Positions 47,860 through 57,060 of a stretch of 63,931 nucleotides of DNA are shown here, in pieces. The notes beneath the pieces were generated by a model. It made no database searches, was not told where the DNA came from, and worked only from the letters and a program-made list of their open reading frames with translations. Source of the stretch: Paracoccaceae bacterium (GTDB lineage Bacteria; Pseudomonadota; Alphaproteobacteria; Rhodobacterales; Rhodobacteraceae). The translations under genes and the position numbers were made by a program. The stretch's first letter is position 1. Every line of letters starts with the position of its first letter. The stretch spans positions 1 to 63,931 of the forward strand of contig JANSXS010000016.1 in the NCBI GenBank assembly GCA_024742835.1, in the 5' to 3' direction.

Positions 47860-48972
47860 TTGACTGAAAACACGCCCTCCGAGACCGCCCCGCAAGAGGT
47901 GCCCCCGCGTCTTGAGGCGCGCGACCTTGTGCGCCGCTATGACGGGCGCGTGGTGGTCGATCATGTCTCGCTCAAGGTGCGGCCGGGGCAGGTGACCTGC
48001 CTTCTGGGCCCTTCGGGCTGTGGCAAGTCCACGACGCTGCGCATGATTGCCGGGGTCGAGATGCAGGACGAGGGCAGCATTTACGTCGATGGGCATCTGA
48101 TTTGCGATACTGTTTTCCGGGTGCCGCCAGAGCGGCGGCATATCGGCCTGATGTTTCAGGACTTCGCTCTCTTTCCGCATCTTCGGGTTGCCGAAAACGT
48201 GGCGTTCGGTCTGTCAGGCGAGGCGATGGACAAGGCGCGGCGCGTGGGTGAACTGCTTGAACGTGTGGGTCTTGCGGGTTATGCGCGGAATTTTCCGCAT
48301 GAACTGTCCGGCGGGGAACAACAGCGCGTGGCGCTGGCCCGCGCGCTGGCACCGCGTCCCCGGTTGATGCTGATGGATGAACCGTTTTCGGGGCTGGACA
48401 ATCGCCTGCGCGATGGCATCCGTGACGACACGCTGGATATTCTGCGCGAAGAGCAAACTGGTGTATTGCTGGTCACACATGAGCCGGAAGAAGCGATGCG
48501 CATGGCCGACGACATCGCGCTGATGCGCGATGGGCGCGTGGTGCAGCAAGGCGCGCCTTACAACATCTACAATGCCCCGGCAGACCGCGACGCGGTGGCG
48601 TTCTTTTCGGATGTGAACGTGGTGCGGGGCCGGGCCAAGGGTGCGTTGGTGCAAACGCCCTTCGGGCAGTTCCTGTCGCCGGGCGTGCCAGACGGGCAGG
48701 AAATGGAGATCGTGATCCGCCCACAGCACATCAAGCTGGATTTCGACCGCAACGGCAAGGGACCGGCCCCGACCATCAGCGATGGCACGGCGGTGCGCGG
48801 TGTGGTGCAACGGGCGCGGTTCATGGGGTCGGAAAGCCTGGTGGAGTTTCGCATGGAGTTCGGTGGCCCGACCTTCAAGGCGACGGTACCGGCGGTGTTC
48901 CTGCCGAAACCGGGCACGCCCATGTGGTTGATGATCCGCCGCGACAAATGTTTTCTCTTTCCCCGCGATTAA
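47860..48972 (+). CDS. ABC transporter ATPase, iron(III)/FbpC type
   Basis: The 370 residues have Walker A GPSGCGKST, signature LSGGEQQRVALARAL, Walker B LMLMDEPFSGLD, and a C-terminal TOBE-like domain (from about residue 250), as in FbpC and other iron or polyamine importers. It begins at TTG 47860 behind AGAGG. No permease or binding-protein gene is adjacent, so it is an orphan ATPase or pairs with a distant operon. Confidence 0.88.
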   Translation: MTENTPSETAPQEVPPRLEARDLVRRYDGRVVVDHVSLKVRPGQVTCLLGPSGCGKSTTLRMIAGVEMQDEGSIYVDGHLICDTVFRVPPERRHIGLMFQDFALFPHLRVAENVAFGLSGEAMDKARRVGELLERVGLAGYARNFPHELSGGEQQRVALARALAPRPRLMLMDEPFSGLDNRLRDGIRDDTLDILREEQTGVLLVTHEPEEAMRMADDIALMRDGRVVQQGAPYNIYNAPADRDAVAFFSDVNVVRGRAKGALVQTPFGQFLSPGVPDGQEMEIVIRPQHIKLDFDRNGKGPAPTISDGTAVRGVVQRARFMGSESLVEFRMEFGGPTFKATVPAVFLPKPGTPMWLMIRRDKCFLFPRD

Positions 48973-49085
48973 AGCGTTTCGCGAAAAACCTGGATCACAG
49001 CTTTGCGTGAAACGCACGCAACAGACCCGCGTTGCACGCGTTTCGCCTTCAATCGATGCTTCAGGCTAAAGGCGAAGCGCTTTAA
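48971..49085. repeat. intergenic inverted-repeat element
   Basis: The stretch between the ATPase and fliG holds an imperfect palindromic element. GCGTTTCGCCTT (49038-49049) pairs with AAGGCGAAGCGC (49069-49080) with one G-T mismatch. The outer ends carry AAAGCGTTTCGC and, inverted, AAAGCGCTTCGCC. It resembles dispersed palindromic intergenic units of this group. Whether it is repeated elsewhere in the genome cannot be seen from the window. Confidence 0.5.
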
Positions 49086-49143
49086 GCGATGAGGGGCGGT
49101 GCGCGCGGCCTGCCGCCGATATCGTGGTGCAGGGCGGGATGTG

Positions 49144-50202
49144 TCATTCCGCCTCTTCCTCGTTGGGCAGAACAAGGGTGATGGTGCCCGCCGCTTCAAG
49201 CGTACGGATCGTGTTGACGACCTGTGTCATCGCCGCCTCGCCATCCTTTGCGCGGGGTTTTGCGGCTTCGGCGATTTCTTCGCGCAGCGCGTCGGACATG
49301 CGCCGTGACATGTTGGCAAGAATGAACTCCGCCGCTGCCGTGGTGGTGTCCGTGTCGGCGGCGGCCCCAAGCGCCATGACGAGCGTGGGCTGATCAACCT
49401 CGCGCGTGAGCGTGGGAATGTCGAGCGGGGCCACGCGTTCGGGAATATTGGCAAAGGTAAAGATCGCACGACGCACGCGGGCGGCAAACGCCTCGTCCTC
49501 GGCATCAAGCCCGTCCAGCACCGCATCGCGGGTGAGCGCGGGGGAATAATTCAGGATATCACCGACGCGTTTTTCCGCCGCGTCGGCAAAGGCGATATCG
49601 GGCACATCATGCAGTTGCGCGGCCAGTGACAGGCCGATCCGGTCAACCGCGTCCGGGGTGACGGCGGCGGTTTGGGACATGGCGATGGTGATGCGGCGTG
49701 CCGCATCGCCGGGCAATTGGGCCAAAAGTTCGGCGGCCCGCGTGACATCAAGCTTGGACAGCAGGACCGCGGCGATTTCGGTGCTTTCCCCGGCCAGCAT
49801 GTCGCGCAAGGCATCCGTGGGTGCGGCGCGTACCTGTTCCCAGGGGTCGCCGAACTGGCGCACACCCGCCTCCTTGCGCAGGCGCGCTGCGGTTTGCGGG
49901 CTGATCCGGCCATCAAGCGCGGAAAGCGCCCCGGCCACCCCGCGGGGAAAGGTCAGGCCCATCGCCTCAAGCTCGGCGGCGAATTCGGTCACCACGGCGC
50001 GCAGCGTGGGGCGGTCGACATAGCGCATGGAGCCCATTTGCGTGGTCAGAACCCGCTGAAGATCATCCGGCAGGTCGGACAGGCGAAGATCGGCCCCTTC
50101 GTTAAGAAGAAAGCGCACCACGATCGCCGCCTTCTGTCGGCGGGACAGATGCGCCGTGGCAGGGGTGGGCGGTGCAAGACGCGCGATGCTTTTGGTGGTC
50201 AT
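49144..50202 (-). CDS. fliG: FliG-like flagellar motor switch protein, isolated
   Basis: The 352-residue protein has three FliG domains: an N-terminal part with SRRQKAAIVVRFLLNEG, a middle domain (about 100-220), and a C-terminal domain with torque-region charges (SRRMSDALREEIAEAA...). FliG links the MS-ring to the stator-facing C-ring. No other flagellar gene is adjacent, so it is an orphan. It may belong to a second motor set or have another role. Confidence 0.88.
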   Translation of the reverse strand: MTTKSIARLAPPTPATAHLSRRQKAAIVVRFLLNEGADLRLSDLPDDLQRVLTTQMGSMRYVDRPTLRAVVTEFAAELEAMGLTFPRGVAGALSALDGRISPQTAARLRKEAGVRQFGDPWEQVRAAPTDALRDMLAGESTEIAAVLLSKLDVTRAAELLAQLPGDAARRITIAMSQTAAVTPDAVDRIGLSLAAQLHDVPDIAFADAAEKRVGDILNYSPALTRDAVLDGLDAEDEAFAARVRRAIFTFANIPERVAPLDIPTLTREVDQPTLVMALGAAADTDTTTAAAEFILANMSRRMSDALREEIAEAAKPRAKDGEAAMTQVVNTIRTLEAAGTITLVLPNEEEAE

Positions 50203-50272
50203 TCCGAACCCCGGATGGCATTACGTCACGACCTTAAGCGCGCAGGCATGAACAAAGGCTGAAGCCCGGCAC

Positions 50273-50307
50273 GAAAAACGGCACGGGGGATGATCCTCCG
50301 TGCCGTT
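50273..50307 (-). terminator. intrinsic terminator (leftward)
   Basis: AACGGCACGG (50277-50286) pairs perfectly with CCGTGCCGTT (50298-50307). Read on the minus strand the 3' arm runs into GTTTTTCG, giving a U-run. It lies 39 bp past the stop of the small secreted gene at 50346. Confidence 0.8.
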
Positions 50308-50345
50308 GATTTTATGGGGCACGTGTCCGGGTGACACGCAAAACC

Positions 50346-50504
50346 TTAGCTGGTGGTGGGCACGCAGCTGCGGCTTTGGGAATCCCACGATGTGCCGTCC
50401 GCGCAAGTCATGGCCTGCTTGGAATGATTGTCGCACGCGGCAAAGGCCGACAGCGAAGTGGCCAGTGTCAGGGCGACGGATGTCGCGACTACCTTGATCT
50501 TCAT
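50346..50504 (-). CDS. secreted small cysteine protein (52 aa)
   Basis: ATG 50504 follows AGAGGTGAAAG, a strong site. A signal peptide (KIKVVATSVALTLATSLSAFA) leaves a mature part of about 30 residues with C-x10-C-x11-C spacing, including CADGTSWDSQSRSCV, which looks like a mini chitin-binding/peritrophin motif. It lies just downstream of purB and has its own terminator. Function unknown; periplasmic or external. Confidence 0.7.
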   Translation of the reverse strand: MKIKVVATSVALTLATSLSAFAACDNHSKQAMTCADGTSWDSQSRSCVPTTS

Positions 50505-50572
50505 GCTTTCACCTCTTTTACGTCCTTGCATGCAACAGGTTAGCACGGGTCGTACAATTCTCAAACAGGGGA

Positions 50573-51880
50573 TCAGCTTTCGCCGAAAACGCGGCTGAAA
50601 ATCGTGTCCACATGTTTGGTATGATAGCCCAGATCGAATTTTTCTTCAATTTGCTCGGGGCTTAGCGCCTTGATCACTTCTTCATCGCCCAGAAGTTCGG
50701 TCTTGAAATCGCGCCCTTCTTCCCACACCTTCATCGCGTTGCGCTGTACCAGGCGGTAGGCTTCTTCGCGGCTGACCCCGGCTTGGGTGAGCGCCAGAAG
50801 CACCCGCTGCGACATCACAAGGCCGCGGAATTTATGCATGTTGGCCAGCATGTTATCCGGATAGATCACCATTTTGTCGATGACGGTGGTCAGCCTTGCA
50901 AGCGCGAAATCCAGCGTGATCGTGGAATCAGGCCCGATATTGCGCTCCACCGAGCTGTGCGAAATGTCGCGCTCGTGCCAGAGCGCCACATTTTCCATCG
51001 CCGGAATCACCATCGAGCGGACGAGGCGCGCAAGCCCGGTCAGGTTTTCCGTCAGCACCGGGTTGCGTTTGTGCGGCATGGCGGACGAACCTTTTTGCCC
51101 GGCAGAGAAGAATTCTTCACCCTCCAGAACCTCGGTGCGTTGCATGTGGCGGACCTCGGTCGCGACATTCTCGATAGAGCTGGCCACCACGCCGAGGGTC
51201 GCGAAAAACGCCGCGTGACGGTCGCGCGGGATGACCTGTGTGCTGATCGGTTCGGGCGTCAGGCCCAGCTTGGCGCAGACATGCTCTTCGACCTGCGGGT
51301 CGATATTGGCGAATGTGCCGACAGCGCCCGAAATGGCACCTGTCGCGATTTCCTCGCGCGCGGTGGCCAGACGGCGACGGTTGCGGTCCATCTCGGCATA
51401 AAAGCGCGCGAATGTCAGGCCCATCGTGGTGGGTTCGGCGTGAATGCCGTGGGACCGCCCGATGCGCACCGTCATCTTGTGTTCCATCGCGCGCCGTTTC
51501 AGCGCGGCCAGAAGCGCATCCATATCCGCCAGCAGGATGTCGGCGGCACGGGTCAGCTGTATGTTGAAACATGTGTCCAGCACGTCTGAGCTGGTCATGC
51601 CCTGATGCACGAAACGGGCCTCGTCGCTGCCCACATGTTCGGCAAGATGGGTGAGAAAGGCGATCACGTCATGTTTCGTCACCGCCTCGATCTCGTCGAT
51701 GCGGGCCACGTCGAATTCTACATCGTGGGCCTTCCAGACGGCCTCTGCATTGGCGCGGGGGATCACCCCCAGATCGGCCATCGCGTCACAGGCGTGGGCC
51801 TCGATCTCGTACCAGATGCGGAACTTGGTGGCGGGCTCCCAGATGTTCACCATCTCGGGGCGGGAATAGCGCGGGATCAT
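50573..51880 (-). CDS. purB: adenylosuccinate lyase
   Basis: The 435-residue protein of the fumarase/aspartase superfamily has the signature SSAMPHKRNP near residue 260, and RYSRPEMVNIWEPATKFRIW at the start, as in bacterial PurB. It acts at two steps of purine synthesis. ATG 51880 is chosen; eight residues upstream in frame are dropped. Confidence 0.97.
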   Translation of the reverse strand: MIPRYSRPEMVNIWEPATKFRIWYEIEAHACDAMADLGVIPRANAEAVWKAHDVEFDVARIDEIEAVTKHDVIAFLTHLAEHVGSDEARFVHQGMTSSDVLDTCFNIQLTRAADILLADMDALLAALKRRAMEHKMTVRIGRSHGIHAEPTTMGLTFARFYAEMDRNRRRLATAREEIATGAISGAVGTFANIDPQVEEHVCAKLGLTPEPISTQVIPRDRHAAFFATLGVVASSIENVATEVRHMQRTEVLEGEEFFSAGQKGSSAMPHKRNPVLTENLTGLARLVRSMVIPAMENVALWHERDISHSSVERNIGPDSTITLDFALARLTTVIDKMVIYPDNMLANMHKFRGLVMSQRVLLALTQAGVSREEAYRLVQRNAMKVWEEGRDFKTELLGDEEVIKALSPEQIEEKFDLGYHTKHVDTIFSRVFGES

Positions 51881-51962
51881 GTGGATGTGACCTTTGGTTT
51901 GCAAATGACGTTTGGCGCGGTTTAGACCGATGGCACGGTATCAGCAAGGCGGGAGCAGGCGC

Positions 51963-52430
51963 ATGTTCAGTGGATTGGGCGATTTCGAGGGGCTTTGGCA
52001 GCTTGTCCGCCGCATCGAACAGGATGACGCCCCCGATGCCGACTTGCGCGGCACTGCGACCCTGCACCCGAACGAGGCGGGCATGAGCTACCGCGAGGCG
52101 GGGCGTCTGCGCGTGGGCGACCATCCCCCGATCAATGCGGAACGGCGGTATATCTGGCGCAGCAGGCCGGGCGGCGTGATCGAGGTGCTGTTCGAGGATG
52201 GGCGACCCTTTCACAGGATCGACCCGGATGATCCACAAGACCGGCATTGGTGCGACCCGGATATGTATGCCGTGTCCTATGATTTCTCGGCCTGGCCGGA
52301 CTGGTCCAGCACATGGCAGGTGCGCGGCCCGCGCAAATCCTACCGCATGGTCAGCGAGTACCGAAGGACACTGTCAGACCCGTCGCATGGCTTGACCGCC
52401 CTGCATCAAGCCAAGGGGCGGTTGAGCTGA
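51963..52430 (+). CDS. DUF6314 family protein
   Basis: The 155-residue protein has the family pattern FEGLWQLVRRIEQ, GMSYREAGRL, AERRYIW, VLFEDGRPFHRID and YDFSAWPDWSSTWQVRGPRKSYRMVSEY, rich in Trp/Arg/Tyr and strand-forming. ATG 51963 follows GGGAGCAGG. The fold suggests a small lipocalin-like barrel. No function known. Confidence 0.85.
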   Translation: MFSGLGDFEGLWQLVRRIEQDDAPDADLRGTATLHPNEAGMSYREAGRLRVGDHPPINAERRYIWRSRPGGVIEVLFEDGRPFHRIDPDDPQDRHWCDPDMYAVSYDFSAWPDWSSTWQVRGPRKSYRMVSEYRRTLSDPSHGLTALHQAKGRLS

Positions 52431-52479
52431 ACAGTTTCCAGCACTCGCACACAACGTCATCAAAGTTTACCCGTCGCCC

Positions 52480-53229
52480 ATGACAGAGATCCTGCAAGAT
52501 AGCCTCCCCTATGACACCGGCCCGCGCGGCTTGCCCGGTATGCGCCCCTTGGCGGTTGAGGACTGGCTGATAAAAGATGAGGCATTCGCGGCGCAAATGG
52601 CGTTACGTGCGCGGCTGTTGTCGGAAGCGCCCGCGGCGGTACTGGCCACCAGCGAGGCCGGTCGCGAAGCGGCCGACGAGCTTTTGCAGTTTGTGCTGGA
52701 CTGGCTGGATCAAAATGATCGCTCATATGGCATTTCCGCAAAGGACGTGACGCGGCCAGACGGGGTGCGCGTGCCGGTTGACCGAAGCGACCCGATGGGG
52801 ACATTGGGCCATCTGGTGCAAGAAGACATGTGTCTGATGCAAAAGCAGGGCGACGCCCATGTGCTGACCGCCGCTGTTCTGTGCTTTCCGGCCAGTTGGC
52901 GGCTGGCTGACAAGATCGGCCGCCCGCTTGTGGCAATCCACGACCCGGTGCCGGAATATGATGACGGGCTTGCCAAGCGGGTTCAGCGGCTTTTCGACGG
53001 CGTACAGGTTGGCCGCCCGCTGTGGCGGTTCAACGCGTTGCATTATGCGCAGCCCGATTTGCATCAACCCTGGCGCAAGGATGGTGACTTGTCGCAGACG
53101 GGGGCAAGCCCGACATATCCCTACCTGCGAAGCGAACGGCAATCCGTGCTGCGCCTGCCTGAAACGCGGGCCTGTGTGTTTGCCATTCATACCTTTGTGG
53201 TCAGGACAGGGCCGGTCACCGGCCCATGA
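52480..53229 (+). CDS. haem-dependent oxidative N-demethylase-like protein (DUF3445)
   Basis: The 249 residues have the DUF3445 layout: PYDTGPRGLPGMRPL, WLIKDEAFAAQM, then LVQEDMCLMQKQ and LCFPASWRLADKIGRPLVAIHDPVPEY. The characterised homologue is the alpha subunit of a bacterial dimethylamine demethylase. Substrate specificity is not visible. A partner subunit gene is not adjacent. It abuts the convergent gene at 53230. Confidence 0.85.
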   Translation: MTEILQDSLPYDTGPRGLPGMRPLAVEDWLIKDEAFAAQMALRARLLSEAPAAVLATSEAGREAADELLQFVLDWLDQNDRSYGISAKDVTRPDGVRVPVDRSDPMGTLGHLVQEDMCLMQKQGDAHVLTAAVLCFPASWRLADKIGRPLVAIHDPVPEYDDGLAKRVQRLFDGVQVGRPLWRFNALHYAQPDLHQPWRKDGDLSQTGASPTYPYLRSERQSVLRLPETRACVFAIHTFVVRTGPVTGP

Positions 53230-53925
53230 TCACCTTTCCTTGACCATGTCGCGCAGCAGCGAATAGGTGAACATGAAAGCCCCCAGCGGGGCAGACACGA
53301 ACATCACCATCAGCCCCGTGAAATGCACCGTCAGGCGCAGCGGCCGGGTGGGGGGCGCGCGCTGTGCCAGGAACCGGGCCAGTTCCGGTTCGCGGCTGTC
53401 TACATCGTCGGTGCCGATCACGGCGAAATCGGCAAAACCTTCCTCCTGTTCGTGGTTTCGGGGGAGGCCATGGGCAGGGGACATGCCCTGCCATTGGGGG
53501 GATTGTACCGCGCAGAGCTGTTCGAACACATGCCAGATCAGTTCGGCATCCACAGGCTGGGCCGTTTCGCCGCGCATTATGGTGTCATATGGCAGATCGT
53601 CCTTGATCCGCAGCAGCAGCCGGTCCGCCAGATGGATGTTCGGGGCGGCACCGCCAATCGTGTCGCCACTCCCGGCCAGACTGCCGACAGCTACCACAAG
53701 ATGGGTGTGCCGAGTCCTTGCCGTGGGTGGCAGCAATCCAAGCGCGATGCGTATGCCGTCGCGGTCGATGAGCGCGATATGATCGCCGTCCCAGGTGATC
53801 CGCCGCGGTTGTGCATCCGCCATTTGCAGCGCCGTGTCTATATCGCGCACGATTGCCGGAAAGCGCGCCTCGTCGAGGTCGCGATATCCGAACGCCGCGA
53901 TAGAGCCTTGTGCGTGGCTGGCCAT
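53230..53925 (-). CDS. conserved hypothetical protein with C-terminal membrane segment (231 aa)
   Basis: From ATG 53925 (site AAAGGA) the protein reads MASHAQGSIAAFGYRDLDEARF. It has a soluble N-terminal part with RITWDGDHIALIDRDGIRIALGL, a middle region with WHVFEQLC, and a C-terminal hydrophobic helix (TVHFTGLMVMFVSAPLGAFMFTYSLL). The frame upstream is not coding. It is probably inner-membrane associated, Roseobacter-specific and of unknown role. Confidence 0.65.
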   Translation of the reverse strand: MASHAQGSIAAFGYRDLDEARFPAIVRDIDTALQMADAQPRRITWDGDHIALIDRDGIRIALGLLPPTARTRHTHLVVAVGSLAGSGDTIGGAAPNIHLADRLLLRIKDDLPYDTIMRGETAQPVDAELIWHVFEQLCAVQSPQWQGMSPAHGLPRNHEQEEGFADFAVIGTDDVDSREPELARFLAQRAPPTRPLRLTVHFTGLMVMFVSAPLGAFMFTYSLLRDMVKER

Positions 53926-54043
53926 GATCCTTTGCCTTTTGTGATCTTGCCCAAGATATACGCGGGAATCAGGCGCGCCTTGGAAATAAGTTGGGCAGAA
54001 ACAAGGCGTTCTTTTACGGTGATATGTCTGTGCTCTGGCGGGG

Positions 54044-54850
54044 TCAGCCGTCGATCCTTGCTGCCATGATCGCAATGGCCTTTTGATAGACCCCGGCGGC
54101 ATTCCACGCCTCTATCGCCCGGAAATTCGGCTCTCCGGGCTGATAGCCCTGGCCCGGCTGCCACCCCTTTTGGCGCAGGAAATGCGCGGTGGAGGCCATG
54201 GCATCGGTGATATTGTAGAAATCCACGCGCCCGTCGCCATTACCATCCACACCGTATTGCAGGGCGTTGCCGGGCAAGAACTGGGTATGACCAAGCTCGC
54301 CATGTTTTGCGCCCTTGGTCGCGCCCGATATCGCGCCGCGATCTACCAGTTGCAGCGCGCCGATGGCGTGCGGACGAAAGAAATCGGACCGGCGGCAATC
54401 ATAGGTCAGCGTCACGATGGCTGAAACCACCTGACTGTCGCCCATGAAACGGCCAAAGCCGGTTTCCATACCGTGAATCGCGATCAGAACGCCGGCGGGC
54501 ACCCCGTATTGGCGTTCCAGCGCGCTGTAAAAGGCGGCGTTCTGTGCCTTGCGCTGTCGGCCCTGCGCCACGATCGTATCGGCGCCACGCACCTGCATGA
54601 ACTTGTCGAGCGAGTAGCGAAAGCTTTTCTGGTTGCGGTCGGCGGCAATGGTGGCAGAGGCATAGCGCGATTGCGCCAGCGCCTGAAGCCCGCGTTCGCC
54701 CACACCCGCGCGCCGCGCCTCCTGCGCGAAATGCGATTTCCACGCCTCGAACCCATGGGATGTGTCGCCACAGGGTGCAGCCTTTGCCACGTGAGCGCCG
54801 AAAAGACCGGCGGCCAAGAAAGCTATTTGGAAAAAATGTCTGACTGGCAT
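54044..54850 (-). CDS. lytic murein transglycosylase, MltB-like
   Basis: The 268 residues have a signal peptide (FFQIAFLAAGLFGAHVAKA) and the SLT_2 domain with catalytic Glu in HGMETGFGRFMG and the motif GELGHTQFLPGNALQYGVDGNGDGRVD. It cleaves peptidoglycan glycan strands in the periplasm, releasing anhydro-muropeptides. The Asp/Asn-rich part could bind calcium. Confidence 0.93.
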   Translation of the reverse strand: MPVRHFFQIAFLAAGLFGAHVAKAAPCGDTSHGFEAWKSHFAQEARRAGVGERGLQALAQSRYASATIAADRNQKSFRYSLDKFMQVRGADTIVAQGRQRKAQNAAFYSALERQYGVPAGVLIAIHGMETGFGRFMGDSQVVSAIVTLTYDCRRSDFFRPHAIGALQLVDRGAISGATKGAKHGELGHTQFLPGNALQYGVDGNGDGRVDFYNITDAMASTAHFLRQKGWQPGQGYQPGEPNFRAIEAWNAAGVYQKAIAIMAARIDG

Positions 54851-54971
54851 GGAAAACGTCCCCTACGTGTAATTTTCGCAAAGACTAAACCGCTTTATTA
54901 AAAATCTGAAAGACTGATTTACGTTGTGCGTGTCGTGTTTCACTGGATGCAATGAATTCAATTGGCCAAAG

Positions 54972-54997
54972 AAAAGGGCGCCCAAAGGCGCCCTTTT
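54972..54997. terminator. intrinsic terminator after glnA
   Basis: AAAAGGGCGCC (54972-54982) pairs perfectly with GGCGCCCTTTT (54987-54997), with a T-run or A-run at each side depending on strand. It can terminate leftward transcription from glnA. Confidence 0.85.
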
Positions 54998-55074
54998 CGC
55001 TAAATCACTGTCCTGTCGGTGTCTTTTCAGCCGGTCCGCCCTTGGCCTGACATAATGGCCAAAGGCGTGCCGTT

Positions 55075-56481
55075 TCAGCAGCTGTAGTAAAGCTGGAATT
55101 CGACCGGATGCGGCGTGTGCTCGTACAGTTCGACCTCTTCCATCTTGAGGTCGATATAGCCGTCGATCTGGTCCTTGGTGAAGACGTCGCCAGCCAGAAG
55201 GAACTCGTGATCCGCCTGAAGCTCGTCGATCGCTTCGCGCAGGCTGCCACAGACGGTGGGGATGCCTTCAAGCTCTTCTGCGGGCAGGTCGTAGAGGTTC
55301 TTGTCCATCGCCTCGCCCGGATCGATCTTGTTGGTGATCCCGTCCAGCCCGGCCATCAGAAGTGCGGCAAAGCAAAGATAGGGGTTCGCCGACGGATCGG
55401 GGAAGCGGGCCTCGACGCGCTTGGCTTTGGGCGATTCCGTCCACGGGATCCGAACACAGCCCGACCGGTTGCGGGCCGAATAGGCGCGCAGGACGGGGGC
55501 CTCGAAACCGGGGATCAGACGCTTGTAGCTGTTGGTCGACGGGTTGGTGAAGGCGTTGAGCGCCTTGGCGTGCTTGAGGATGCCACCGATGAAATACAGC
55601 GCTTCCTGGCTCAGGTCGGCGTATTTGTCGCCCGCGAAAAGCGGCTTGCCGTCTTTCCAGATCGACATGTTGACATGCATCCCGGTGCCGTTGTCGCCAT
55701 AGATCGGCTTGGGCATGAAGGTGGCCGATTTGCCATAGGCGGCGGCCACGTTGTGGATCACGTACTTGTATTTCTGAAGCTCGTCGCTCTGCTTGGTCAA
55801 TGTGCCAAAGATCAGGCCAAGCTCGTGCTGGCACGATGCCACCTCGTGGTGATGCTTGTCGACCTTCATGCCAAGGCGTTTCATCGTCGACAGCATTTCA
55901 GAACGGATGTCCTGCGCGTCGTCGATCGGGTTCACGGGGAAATAGCCGCCCTTGACGCCGGGACGATGGCCCATGTTGCCCATCTCGTATTCGGTGCCGG
56001 TGTTCCAGGATGCGTCAAGCGCATCGACTTCGTAGGACACCTTGTTGATCGAGTTCGAGAAACGCACGTCGTCGAACAGAAAGAACTCTGCCTCTGGACC
56101 GAAAAACGCGCTGTCGCCGATCCCCGAGGATTTCAGATAGGCCTCTGCCTTTTCGGCGGTGCCGCGCGGGTCGCGCTCGTAGGGTTCGCCGGTATCCGGC
56201 TCCACAACCGAGCAATGCACGCAGACGGTTTTCTCGGCATAGAACGGGTCGATATAGGCGCTGTCGGTATCGGGCATCAGTTTCATGTCCGAGGCTTCGA
56301 TGGATTTCCAGCCTGCGATGGACGAGCCGTCAAACATGAAGCCCTCATCGAGGAAATCCTCGTCGACCTCATCGGCAATGACCGTCACATGCTGAAGTTT
56401 CCCGCGCGGATCGGTAAAGCGGATGTCGACATATTCGATATCCTCGTCCTTGATCATCTTGAGCAGATCGCTTGCGCTCAT
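55075..56481 (-). CDS. glnA: glutamine synthetase type I
   Basis: The 468 residues form the dodecameric enzyme that makes glutamine from glutamate, ammonia and ATP. They contain the [16 protein letters not shown] start, the [15 protein letters not shown]-side motif, and [10 protein letters not shown] around Tyr 397, the adenylylation site. It lies downstream of glnB on the same strand, the usual arrangement in this group. Confidence 0.97.
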   Translation of the reverse strand: MSASDLLKMIKDEDIEYVDIRFTDPRGKLQHVTVIADEVDEDFLDEGFMFDGSSIAGWKSIEASDMKLMPDTDSAYIDPFYAEKTVCVHCSVVEPDTGEPYERDPRGTAEKAEAYLKSSGIGDSAFFGPEAEFFLFDDVRFSNSINKVSYEVDALDASWNTGTEYEMGNMGHRPGVKGGYFPVNPIDDAQDIRSEMLSTMKRLGMKVDKHHHEVASCQHELGLIFGTLTKQSDELQKYKYVIHNVAAAYGKSATFMPKPIYGDNGTGMHVNMSIWKDGKPLFAGDKYADLSQEALYFIGGILKHAKALNAFTNPSTNSYKRLIPGFEAPVLRAYSARNRSGCVRIPWTESPKAKRVEARFPDPSANPYLCFAALLMAGLDGITNKIDPGEAMDKNLYDLPAEELEGIPTVCGSLREAIDELQADHEFLLAGDVFTKDQIDGYIDLKMEEVELYEHTPHPVEFQLYYSC

Positions 56482-56550
56482 ATCCTTGATCCCTTCCTTG
56501 GTTGGTATAGTTGGGGTTCGATTTTGGTCTTGCGACCGTGACGTGGTGTT

Positions 56551-56994
<444 letters not shown>

Positions 56995-57018
56995 TTATTG
57001 ACTATAATTTATGCTAAC

Positions 57019-57035
57019 TGCACACAAAATGTGCA
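57019..57035. promoter_or_regulatory. putative NtrC-binding site
   Basis: TGCACA-N5-TGTGCA is a 17-base palindrome and fits the NtrC core GCAC-N7-GTGC. It lies between glnB (130 bp away, leftward) and nnr (26 bp away, rightward). Distal NtrC sites more than 100 bp upstream are normal for glnB in related bacteria. A second tandem site is not obvious. Confidence 0.55.
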
Positions 57036-57060
57036 TTATGAAAAAGTGAAAGGAGTGAAC

